Assembly (NCBI RefSeq): GCF_900129865.1
Contig: NZ_FQXD01000013.1
Span: forward strand, 1 to 64,000
Length of the DNA: 64,000 nt
Direction: 5' to 3'
Source of the DNA: Virgibacillus chiguensis
GTDB lineage: Bacteria > Bacillota > Bacilli > Bacillales > Amphibacillaceae
Numbering within the stretch: the stretch's first letter is position 1; each line of letters opens with the position of its first letter. Of this stretch, positions 56,135-63,675 are shown piece after piece. The notes beneath the pieces are model-generated. The model saw only the letters and a list, made by a program, of their open reading frames with translations, ran no database searches and was not told the DNA's origin. Both the position numbers and the translations under genes were made by a program.

Positions 56135-56334
56135 TGAAGAAAGAAGTTTGCTTTATCCTTGCTGGGTACCTATATTTTTCATTTTAAAGACAGTATGAAG
56201 TATAATACGTCTTAAATTTCCCCATTTTGCCCATAAGACATTTGATGCTGTCCTAAAATTTACTAGTGAACTATGTTTGATGGAAAACGCCCTTGGGAAA
56301 ACATAACTAAGATCGCAGTAAAGGAGTGGGAAAA

Positions 56335-56688
56335 ATGATTAAAATAACCCCAGCAAAGGTGGATAATGCAATTGAAATTGAGGTGCAAGGAAAAGTAGAA
56401 AAAGAGGATTTGAATCATTTTGAAGAATTTTTTATGCTGAAAAGACAAGAATATAATAAAGTTAATATACTTCTTCTACTTGATAAAATGGAAGGAATGA
56501 CTTTAAAAGGTGTTTTGGAAGATTTGAAAATGATACAATATTTAAAATATATACAAAAATTGGCAATTGTGAGTGATAAGAAGTGGATAGAAATAGGAGT
56601 TAAACTGGAGAACCTGCTTCCAGAAACAAAAGTAGAGCATTTTACACCAGACAATGAGGCTCAAGCGCAACAATGGTTAAGTGAATAA
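56335..56688 (+). CDS. STAS/SpoIIAA-like domain protein
   Basis: 117 residues from the ATG at 56335 with AAAGGAG upstream; an in-frame GTG at 56326 overlaps that site. The pattern IEIEVQGKVEKEDLNHFEEFF, NILLLLDKMEGMTLKGVLEDLKMI, LAIVSDKKWIEIGVKLENLL and VEHFTPDNEAQAQQWL is the SpoIIAA-like (PF11964) STAS fold. These proteins may bind lipid or act as membrane-linked adaptors; function not established. Own terminator. Confidence 0.82.
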   Translation: MIKITPAKVDNAIEIEVQGKVEKEDLNHFEEFFMLKRQEYNKVNILLLLDKMEGMTLKGVLEDLKMIQYLKYIQKLAIVSDKKWIEIGVKLENLLPETKVEHFTPDNEAQAQQWLSE

Positions 56689-56736
56689 GATTTAACTTTC
56701 ATTGTATTGGTGTGAAACAAACTGGCTTTGTCAATT

Positions 56737-56768
56737 CCTACGCTGTTGGTTACAGTGTAGGTTTTTTT
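56737..56768 (+). terminator. Terminator of the STAS-like gene
   Basis: CCTACGCTGT pairs with ACAGTGTAGG (one G-T pair), then TTTTTTT. The rest of 56689-57038 is AT-rich and featureless. Confidence 0.85.
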
Positions 56769-57038
56769 CGCTGTTGGCTAATAAGTATAAATGGTGGATG
56801 GTAAATTCTTAATGAGACACGTGCTACTACTATGTGAGGGGATTTTTTACATATATTAACAAAGGAATTGACGGATTTATTACATGTTTGTTTATGAACG
56901 TCGCCTCAACACGTTTTATGGTATTATAACGGAGGGGTATTGATTGTGAAACATATGAATTAAAGTACAATCAAGCTCTTACACAGTTAGTAATGAAAAG
57001 ATTTACATGAATAAATATATATTTAAGGATGATTGTGA

Positions 57039-57953
57039 ATGATCGAACTTATAGCGACAGCAGAATCAGTGAACCAAGCAAAGTCATTATTAAATGCTGG
57101 TGTTGATACATTATATGTTGGAGAGGATACATTTGGTCTCCGTTTACCAGCAAGTCTATCGCGAGAAGAAGTGAAGGAAATATGTTATATAGCACATGAA
57201 AATAATAAAAAAGTATGTGTCGCAATGAATGCTATTATTCATAACGATCGGATTAAGTTAATTCCTGGCTATTTTGAGTTTTTACAAGAACTAATGGTTG
57301 ATTCGGTAACTATTGGTGATCCGGGAGTTATCCATTTACTACACAAGTATCAAGTGCAATTACCATATGTGTATGACCCTCATACGATGGTTACGAGTGC
57401 AAAACAAGTGAATTTCTGGGCGCAGCGTGGAGCCAAAGGTGCAGTACTTGCAAGGGAGTTAACGTATCAAGAATTAAATTCTATAGCTACCAATGCGATA
57501 ATTCCTGTGGAAGTGCTTGTCTATGGAGCAACTTGTATTCACCATTCAAAGCGGCCCCTACTTACGAATTATTTTAGTTATACAAAACAGCAAAACGTGA
57601 ATAACAAAAATTTATTTATGGCAGAAGCGAAAAAACCAACAACACATTATTCGATTTATGAAGACATCAATGGTACACATATATTTGACACAAATGATAT
57701 TAACTTATTACCTTATTTAGAAAAATTAGCGCATGCACGGATTTTAAAATGGAAACTAGATGGGATCTACACACGAGGACAAGCATTTGTAGAGATTGCA
57801 AAGCTTTTTGTTCAAGCAAAACAGGCGTTTGTAGATAATGGTTGGAGCGATCAGTTGCAGGAAAATTTAACAACAAAATTAATGGAAAATCATCCATATG
57901 AACGAACGCTGGATGCCGGATTCTTTTTAAAAAATCCAGAAGATGTGCAGTAA
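57039..57953 (+). CDS. trhP1: U32-family protein, TrhP1-like (tRNA U34 hydroxylation)
   Basis: 304 residues. The U32 barrel begins MIELIATAESVNQAKSLLNAGVDTLYVG. A short cysteine-poor active region (EVLVYGATCIHHSKRPLLTNYF) follows. In Bacillus the tandem U32 genes yrrN/yrrO (trhP1/trhP2) are needed for prephenate-dependent 5-hydroxyuridine at tRNA position 34; the shorter first protein fits TrhP1. No protease activity is expected. The second U32 gene follows after 215 bases. TrhO and an O-methyltransferase are not nearby. Confidence 0.82.
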   Translation: MIELIATAESVNQAKSLLNAGVDTLYVGEDTFGLRLPASLSREEVKEICYIAHENNKKVCVAMNAIIHNDRIKLIPGYFEFLQELMVDSVTIGDPGVIHLLHKYQVQLPYVYDPHTMVTSAKQVNFWAQRGAKGAVLARELTYQELNSIATNAIIPVEVLVYGATCIHHSKRPLLTNYFSYTKQQNVNNKNLFMAEAKKPTTHYSIYEDINGTHIFDTNDINLLPYLEKLAHARILKWKLDGIYTRGQAFVEIAKLFVQAKQAFVDNGWSDQLQENLTTKLMENHPYERTLDAGFFLKNPEDVQ

Positions 57954-58168
57954 TGCGTTGTTTGCATTATAGGAGGAGCTAACATTTTAGTGTTAACTTA
58001 TAAAACAAAATTTTTTGCCATGGGGCTTGGATATAAGCCAAGGCGTAGATTTTGTTAACCGAATGTATTTGACTCCCAAAATAGGTAGGTAGCTTTGAGT
58101 TTATTTCAAAGGCTCTTTATTTTAATTGAAATTAACTTGATGAATGAGTGAAGGAAGGTTTGTGAATC

Positions 58169-59401
58169 ATGCAAGTTTTAAAGAAAAAGCCAGAAGTTTT
58201 AGCGCCAGCTGGAACATTAGAAAAATTAAAAACAGCTATATACTACGGTGCAGATGCTGTTTACATTGGTGGGAATGCATACGGATTACGAAGCCGTGCA
58301 GGTAATTTTTCGTATGAAGAAATGCAGGAAGGGGTTGCCTTTGCCAAAAGACATGAAGCGAATGTGTATGTTGCTGCAAATATGGTAGCTCATGAAGGAG
58401 ATATGAAAGGAGCTGGGGATTTCTTTCGAACGATAAGGGATATTGGGGTCCGTGCAGTTATTGTCTCAGATCCAGCTTTAATTGAAACGTGTATGATAGA
58501 AGCGCCGGGACTTCCGATTCACTTATCGACACAATCTTCTGCAACGAATTATGAGACGTTGAACTTTTGGAAACAAGAGGGTTTGGAGCGCGTTGTATTA
58601 GCAAGAGAAGTTGGAATGGATGAGATTAAAGAAATACGAAATCATACAGATGTAGAGATTGAAGCATTTATCCACGGTGCAATGTGTATTTCATATTCTG
58701 GGCGTTGTACGTTATCTAACCATATGTCTGCTAGAGATGCAAATCGAGGTGGTTGTTCCCAATCCTGTCGTTGGAAATATGATTTGTTCGAGTTGGAGCA
58801 TCAAGGCGTTTGCCAAGCTTATACAGATGAGGAAACGGATGAACCATTCTCCATGAGTGCGGTAGATATGTCTATGATTCACCACATTCCCGACTTTATT
58901 GAAAATGGCGTAGATAGTTTGAAAATTGAAGGAAGAATGAAATCAATCCATTATGTTTCTACGGTAGCAAATGTGTACCGCAAAGCTGTTGACAGTTATT
59001 GTGAAGATCCTGCTCATTTTACATTCCAGCAAGCTTGGGAAGATGAACTTTGGAAAGTGGCACAACGTGAATTATCAACTGGTTTTTATTACGGAACGCC
59101 GAATGAACAGCAGCAATTATTTGGACGTCGTAGAAAAATTCCGGTATATAAATTTGTTGGTCAAGTATTGGAATATAATGATGCTTCCAAAATAGCTACT
59201 GTACAACAACGAAATAGTTTTTCTGTCGGAGATAAAGTAGAGTTTTACGGCCCTGGCTTTACACATGTTTATCAAACAATAAATCAGATGTGGAACGATG
59301 AGGGTGAGCCTATAGAGCGAGCTGCTCACCCAATGATGAAAGTCCGTGTGCAAATGGATGCACCTGTGAAGCCATTCGATATGATGAGAAAAGCAAAATA
59401 G
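58169..59401 (+). CDS. trhP2: U32-family protein, TrhP2-like (tRNA U34 hydroxylation)
   Basis: 410 residues. PEVLAPAGTLEKLKTAIYYGADAVYIGG opens the barrel. The conserved cluster EAFIHGAMCISYSGRCTLSNH plus GGCSQSCRWKY gives four cysteines that can hold an iron-sulfur cluster, and VDSLKIEGRMKS is the U32 signature. A C-terminal beta-barrel domain (about 325-400, FVGQVLEYNDASKIATVQQRNSFSVGDKVEFYGP) is typical of the long partner. Forms a pair with the gene before it. Confidence 0.88.
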   Translation: MQVLKKKPEVLAPAGTLEKLKTAIYYGADAVYIGGNAYGLRSRAGNFSYEEMQEGVAFAKRHEANVYVAANMVAHEGDMKGAGDFFRTIRDIGVRAVIVSDPALIETCMIEAPGLPIHLSTQSSATNYETLNFWKQEGLERVVLAREVGMDEIKEIRNHTDVEIEAFIHGAMCISYSGRCTLSNHMSARDANRGGCSQSCRWKYDLFELEHQGVCQAYTDEETDEPFSMSAVDMSMIHHIPDFIENGVDSLKIEGRMKSIHYVSTVANVYRKAVDSYCEDPAHFTFQQAWEDELWKVAQRELSTGFYYGTPNEQQQLFGRRRKIPVYKFVGQVLEYNDASKIATVQQRNSFSVGDKVEFYGPGFTHVYQTINQMWNDEGEPIERAAHPMMKVRVQMDAPVKPFDMMRKAK

Positions 59402-59450
59402 TAAGATGAATTTTTAATATGTGAAAAACCGTACTAACGTTTACAAACTT

Positions 59451-59495
59451 CTTCCAAGTGGTATTACAAAAAGTAAACTTAATCATACTTGGAGG
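59451..59495 (+). promoter_or_regulatory. Hairpin that can hide the BCCT ribosome site
   Basis: CTTCCAAGT (59451-59459) can pair with ACTTGGAGG (59487-59495), nine pairs including one G-U. The second arm contains the only ribosome site of the following gene. Loop 27 bases. Regulation through it is inference. Confidence 0.4.
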
Positions 59496-59503
59496 TTGTT
59501 TGT

Positions 59504-61066
59504 TTGAGTACAAAGCGTAAAGGAAGGCAGCAAAAAAAATTAATTGATTATCAAATTTTCTTACCGGCACTTTTCATCATTATTGCTATTAGCATTCCCT
59601 TATCATTGTATGAAGATGAATCGCTGAAAATTTTAAATATGATATTTAATAAATTAGTAGATGTGTTTAGTTGGGGCTATCTTTGGTATGCAATTATCTT
59701 AGTAGGCGTAGCGTTTTATTTATCTTTTTCAAAATACGGTAAAGTGGTGTTAGGAAATCCTGCTGATAAGCCACGGTTTACATTATTTGAATATGCGTCT
59801 ATTTTAATTGCTATGGGTTTAGGCTCAACGATTATGCGTACAGGCATGACGGAGTGGGCGAATGTTGCGGTTAACCCACCATTTGGAGTCGCTCCTCAGT
59901 CAGCGGAAGCTATACTGTGGGGGAATTCATATAGTATGTTTTTATGGAGCTTTCAAACATTTGCTATCTTTGTGATGGCTGCTCCAGCAATGGGGTATAT
60001 TTTACATGTGAGAAAGAGTCCAGTCATGCGGATATCTGAAGCTTGTCGTGTTATTTTCGGGGACCAATTTACAGATGGTGTCGGGGGCAAAATTTTAGAT
60101 GTTATCTTTCTAATAAGCATTCTAGCAGGAGCCGCTGTAACATTAGGACTGGGCGCGCCGATTGTTACTTATAATCTTGCTGAACTATTAAACATAGAAA
60201 TAAACTTTACCCTAACGTTTATTGTTACAGTTGTATGGGTGCTTTTATTTTCGGTGAGTGCTTATTTAGGGATAGAGAGAGGAATAAAAAAGTTAAGTAC
60301 ATTTAATATGTATCTTGCTGGTGCATTTGCTTTAATCATTATGCTAATAGGACCTGGTGTTTTTATCCTTAATTACTTTACGGACAGTGTTGGATTTTTA
60401 GTGTCTAATTATGTCGATATGTCTTTTCATACAAATGCTTTAAGTATGGGTGGGACTTCGCATATAGAAAGTCAGACTATATTTTGGTTTGCTTATAATG
60501 CTACTTGGGCCATGTTGCACAGCGTATTTGCGGCGAAGATTTCTTATGGTCGTACGATTAAAGAAATGATATTAACGTATTTAATGGCTCCAACTTTTAT
60601 TTCTTGGGTAGCAACAGGTGTACTTGGTGGTTTAGGTGTAAACAGTTATTTGTCAGGTGATGTTTCCGTCTTAGATACGGTAGCAAATAATGACGCTATG
60701 CAAGCTATTCCAGATATATTATCGTCGTTACCATTTTCAACGATCGTGCTTATCATGTTTATTACGATTGCAATGATTTTCTTAACGACTACATTAGATT
60801 CTACTACGTATACTATCGCGTCTTATACGAGTACCGAAAATATGAGCAAAGTGGAACCATCCAAATATTTACGCATCATTGTCGCTGCTGTTATTACAGT
60901 GCTGGCGTTAATTTTAATGCGAATAGGTGGTTTGCCGCCGTTAGAAGTTGTTTCAGGATTATTGGGGCTCCCAATAATTGTTGTTCAATTTCTAACGATA
61001 TATGCTATTAAAAAAATGATCGATGAAGATAAAGCTTGGAAAACAAATGTACGTGATGAAGAATAA
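59504..61066 (+). CDS. BCCT-family transporter, divergent
   Basis: 520 residues from a TTG at 59504, eight bases after GGAGG. Twelve membrane helices in BCCT order. The usual TM3 glycine motif (GMGIG) is represented by AMGLGSTIMRTGMTEWAN. In TM8, where betaine carriers carry a Trp-rich box, this protein reads FWFAYNATWAMLHSVFAAKIS. LDSTTYTIASYTS in TM10 is kept. Substrate may thus not be glycine betaine; carnitine, choline or another quaternary amine is possible. It lacks the long C-terminal osmosensory tail of BetP. Confidence 0.88.
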   Translation: MSTKRKGRQQKKLIDYQIFLPALFIIIAISIPLSLYEDESLKILNMIFNKLVDVFSWGYLWYAIILVGVAFYLSFSKYGKVVLGNPADKPRFTLFEYASILIAMGLGSTIMRTGMTEWANVAVNPPFGVAPQSAEAILWGNSYSMFLWSFQTFAIFVMAAPAMGYILHVRKSPVMRISEACRVIFGDQFTDGVGGKILDVIFLISILAGAAVTLGLGAPIVTYNLAELLNIEINFTLTFIVTVVWVLLFSVSAYLGIERGIKKLSTFNMYLAGAFALIIMLIGPGVFILNYFTDSVGFLVSNYVDMSFHTNALSMGGTSHIESQTIFWFAYNATWAMLHSVFAAKISYGRTIKEMILTYLMAPTFISWVATGVLGGLGVNSYLSGDVSVLDTVANNDAMQAIPDILSSLPFSTIVLIMFITIAMIFLTTTLDSTTYTIASYTSTENMSKVEPSKYLRIIVAAVITVLALILMRIGGLPPLEVVSGLLGLPIIVVQFLTIYAIKKMIDEDKAWKTNVRDEE

Positions 61067-61092
61067 GTTGTTTAAAAGATATGGAGTGAAGA

Positions 61093-61134
61093 ACCTCTAG
61101 TAGCTTAGACTGAAAAGTTACTAGAGGTTTTTTA
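61093..61134 (+). terminator. Terminator of the BCCT gene
   Basis: ACCTCTAGTA pairs with TACTAGAGGT, followed by TTTTTT. Confidence 0.85.
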
Positions 61135-61247
61135 ATTTCTATAGGAAAGCATAAATGTAAAGTTTATAATTCTTACCTGTTTTATTTCATTTGTAAGGAA
61201 ATATGAAAAAATTTCCGAAAGAGGGGATAGTAATAGACTTAATAGCA

Positions 61248-61268
61248 AATATTAACATGGTTAATATT
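61248..61268. promoter_or_regulatory. Operator-like palindrome
   Basis: AATATTAAC-ATG-GTTAATATT, nine perfect pairs around three bases. It lies upstream of the truncated HTH gene, in a region without genes. The cognate regulator is unknown. Confidence 0.4.
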
Positions 61269-61310
61269 AGTGTTCTACTATTTTCGAATAGAATATTTTA
61301 CCTAATACTT

Positions 61311-61415
61311 GTACTATAGGATATATAGAGGGAGTATAAAATTTTGGGGTTTATAGGATAAGGAAAACAAAGTCTTTCTCCATAATACTTGGCGACAAGC
61401 CAAGTATTTCTAAAA
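61311..61415 (+). repeat. Family B repeat, copy 8
   Basis: GTACTATAGGATATATAGAG, then TTTATAGGATAAGGAAAACA, AAGTCTTTCTCCATAATACT and the hairpin ACTTGGC-GACAA-GCCAAGT with ATTTCTAAAAG. It contains the same TATAGAGGGAGTATAAAATTT segment as the copy at 9251. Another left-half fragment lies at 61138-61170. Confidence 0.75.
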
Positions 61416-61499
61416 GATAGCACAGCTAATGGCGATTTTGGGCCATTTAGATTGTTTAAAAAAGCATTAAAAATGGCACATAGATGTTTATGGGTGCTC

Positions 61500-61540
61500 G
61501 ATTGCGAAAGACTTGGCTTATTGCCAAGTCTTTCGCAATC
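61500..61540. repeat. Perfect 18-bp inverted repeat, hairpin 1
   Basis: GATTGCGAAAGACTTGGC and its exact complement, loop TTATT. Part of the stem (ACTTGGC/GCCAAGT) equals the family B stem. No T run follows directly, so it is not a classic terminator. Confidence 0.75.
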
Positions 61541-61541
61541 A

Positions 61542-61594
61542 ATTGCAGTTTAAATTGCAATTGCTAAACCAAAGATTGCAATTTAAACTGCAAT
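61542..61594. repeat. Perfect 20-bp inverted repeat, hairpin 2
   Basis: ATTGCAGTTTAAATTGCAAT (61542-61561) and its exact complement (61575-61594), loop of 13 bases. The arm itself contains ATTGCA twice. It starts one base after hairpin 1 and ends about 58 bases before the truncated HTH gene. Confidence 0.8.
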
Positions 61595-61652
61595 GATTTG
61601 GTCTTGGTAGCTAAACTAGGGACTTTGTATAATATAAATGAGGTGAAGATAG

Positions 61653-61868
61653 ATGAATAATCGCGCGCGAGATATTGTTTTATTTTTTATTGAAAATGAT
61701 CATTTTTTTACGGTCCATGCACTTACGCAACACTTTTCTGTAAGTCAACGTACTATTTACAATGACTTAATGGACATTATATTTAGTGTTTACTTTTGGA
61801 TACTTATAGGTTTCGGCAATGATTTTGTTAAAGATAACCATTATATATGTTATGATGAAACTAGGTAG
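61653..61868 (+). pseudogene. Truncated transcriptional regulator (N-terminal HTH only)
   Basis: 71 residues with ribosome site GAGGTGA. The first ~45 residues (DIVLFFIENDHFFTVHALTQHFSVSQRTIYNDL) form a DeoR/BglG-type HTH as found at the N-terminus of PRD antiterminator-like regulators. The remainder is hydrophobic and unlike the family. A full regulator would be about 500-650 residues, so this is most likely a truncated gene, although a small DNA-binding protein could still be made. Confidence 0.65.
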
Positions 61869-61898
61869 AAAATGTTAGCTAAGGGGGAGTAGCATAGT

Positions 61899-62333
61899 AT
61901 GAGTGCAAATATTCTAGTAGCTTATGACGGTTCAGAATTAAGTAGAAAAGCAGTAGAGGAAGCAAAAAAGCAGGCTAAGCTTGTTGATGATGCAACAGTG
62001 CATGCAGTAACTGTCATTACTCACGCTGGGCCAACAGCTAATGCGGCACTTGCTCGCAGTTTTATGGGTGATATGGCAGAAGAAATTCGTCCATCAATGG
62101 AAAGGATACGAGAAGAATTTGAAGAAGAAGGCATTCATTGTAAATCGGAAGTGTTGTTAGATTATTCTTTTCGTAATCCAAGCTCTCAAATTGTAGAGTA
62201 TGCAAAAGAAAATAATATAGAATTGATTATTTTAGGTAGTAGAGGACTGGGTGGAGTAGGTCGACTTCTGTTAGGAAGTGTCAGTAGTCAAATTGTTCAA
62301 CATGCAGCGTGTAAAGTACTTATTGTAAAATAG
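61899..62333 (+). CDS. Universal stress protein (UspA family)
   Basis: 144 residues. ILVAYDGSELSRKAVEEAKK opens the fold. The ATP-binding signature is complete: LGSRGLGGVGRLLLGSVSSQIVQHAACKVLIVK (G-2x-G-9x-G-S). Probably an ATP-binding stress protein of the cytosol. Ribosome site AAGGGGGAG. It sits before the cytochrome gene but has its own terminator. Confidence 0.94.
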   Translation: MSANILVAYDGSELSRKAVEEAKKQAKLVDDATVHAVTVITHAGPTANAALARSFMGDMAEEIRPSMERIREEFEEEGIHCKSEVLLDYSFRNPSSQIVEYAKENNIELIILGSRGLGGVGRLLLGSVSSQIVQHAACKVLIVK

Positions 62334-62346
62334 AGTAAATGGTGGA

Positions 62347-62371
62347 GCAAGGGAATAATCCCTTGCTTTTT
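62347..62371 (+). terminator. Terminator of the usp gene
   Basis: GCAAGGGA-ATAA-TCCCTTGC followed by TTTTT. Confidence 0.92.
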
Positions 62372-62424
62372 ACATTTGCAATGTCAATATTTTTGCTCAC
62401 AAAATAAGGGAAATGTTAACTTTG

Positions 62425-62438
62425 TGAAAACGTTTTCT
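62425..62438 (+). promoter_or_regulatory. Catabolite-responsive element (CcpA site) candidate
   Basis: TGAAAACGTTTTCT has a perfect 12-base palindromic core GAAAACGTTTTC and matches the cre consensus closely. It lies about 70 bases upstream of the cytochrome gene, so CcpA could repress (or modulate) it on good carbon sources. Confidence 0.6.
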
Positions 62439-62506
62439 TAAATAGCATTATGTATCCTGCATATATGTTACGCTTAAAGTGACTAGATGAACAGGGGGGA
62501 TACATA

Positions 62507-63433
62507 ATGATGAGAAGTAGAATAAAATGGCTGTTGTTCATGTCACTTGGAATGTTTTTAATTTTATTTACAGCGTGTAGTAATAGCGAGGCAGAAAACA
62601 ATGAGAAAACAGGAGAACAAGAGGGAGAGTTAGCGTATAATCCCCCTTCTATGGAGGAGTTAGATGCGGATGATCCGATGACTTCTTACATTCAAAAAGG
62701 CGAAAAAATATTTAACGAGACGAACACTGTATTATCGGAAAGAGTAGGGAATGAATTATCCTGTGCAAGCTGTCACGCGGATGGTGGGGTAGCTCCTTCC
62801 TCTAGTATGGTAGGTGTGACGACACAATTTCCGCAGTATAGACCAAGAGAAGGCGTAGCGTTTACAATTGAAGACAGAATTAATGGATGTATGATAAGAA
62901 GTATGAATGGGCAGAAAATGGATTATGATAGTGAAGAAATGCGTGCGCTTACAGCTTACTTAACGTATATTTCAGAAGGGGTTGAAACGGGTGAAGAAAT
63001 CCCGTGGCGGATGCAAAATACGATGGAGGAAATTCCTGAGCCTAATGTAACCAGGGGAGAAGAATTATACGAGCAAAAAAATTGTTTGAGTTGTCATGCC
63101 ACTGATGGTTCTGGAACCGGAGCAACAACTGGACCAGCCTTGTGGGGAGATAATTCATTTAATGATGGAGCGGGTATGAGTAGACTGAGTAAAATGTCTG
63201 GGTATTTAAAAAATAATATGCCTCCAAATAAAGACGACACGTTAACAGATCAAGAAGCAGCGGATATTGCAGCTTTTCTGTTATCAAAAGAGCGACCAGA
63301 GTGGAAAGGACATGACTCAGATTGGCCAAATGGAGGAAGACCTTCTGATGTCATAAATAAAGAACGTAGAGAAAAAATTCGTGAAGGCACATTTAATTGG
63401 GCTGATATTGAGAATGTTATTCCTGCTAAATAA
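62507..63433 (+). CDS. Dihaem c-type cytochrome lipoprotein, TsdA-like (thiosulfate dehydrogenase family)
   Basis: 308 residues. Signal peptide with a lipobox-like end LFTAC (Cys24), so it is likely lipid-anchored outside the membrane. Two haem-binding motifs: CASCH (Cys86, Cys89, His90) and CLSCH (about residue 196). Between them FPQYRPREGVAFTIEDRINGCMIRSMNG matches the TsdA family, where a Cys in the INxCxxRSMNG segment is the unusual axial ligand of the active-site haem. TsdA oxidises thiosulfate to tetrathionate or works in reverse. The next gene is a TauE/SafE exporter, supporting a sulfur role. Confidence 0.85.
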   Translation: MMRSRIKWLLFMSLGMFLILFTACSNSEAENNEKTGEQEGELAYNPPSMEELDADDPMTSYIQKGEKIFNETNTVLSERVGNELSCASCHADGGVAPSSSMVGVTTQFPQYRPREGVAFTIEDRINGCMIRSMNGQKMDYDSEEMRALTAYLTYISEGVETGEEIPWRMQNTMEEIPEPNVTRGEELYEQKNCLSCHATDGSGTGATTGPALWGDNSFNDGAGMSRLSKMSGYLKNNMPPNKDDTLTDQEAADIAAFLLSKERPEWKGHDSDWPNGGRPSDVINKERREKIREGTFNWADIENVIPAK

Positions 63434-63439
63434 TGCATG

Positions 63440-63483
63440 AGAGCTGTATTTACTTTATCCCAAAGTATAATTACAGCTCTTTT
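63440..63483 (+). terminator. Terminator of the cytochrome gene
   Basis: AGAGCTGTA pairs with TACAGCTCT, followed by TTTT. The loop is 23 bases. Confidence 0.7.
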
Positions 63484-63675
63484 AAATGCGTTTATATTTA
63501 TGCAAGATAGGCTATTATAGGCTGTACTCCCATTATAAGAAGGGCATACCCGAGCTAATTATACAAGATGAAAGTTTCTCTTTCTAAAAATCAGTGCTAG
63601 GATAGAGAAAGGAAAAGCTTTTTACACTGGCTATCGTCAGAAGAAAATGGCGATATGTAGAAGAAGGGATCAAAA

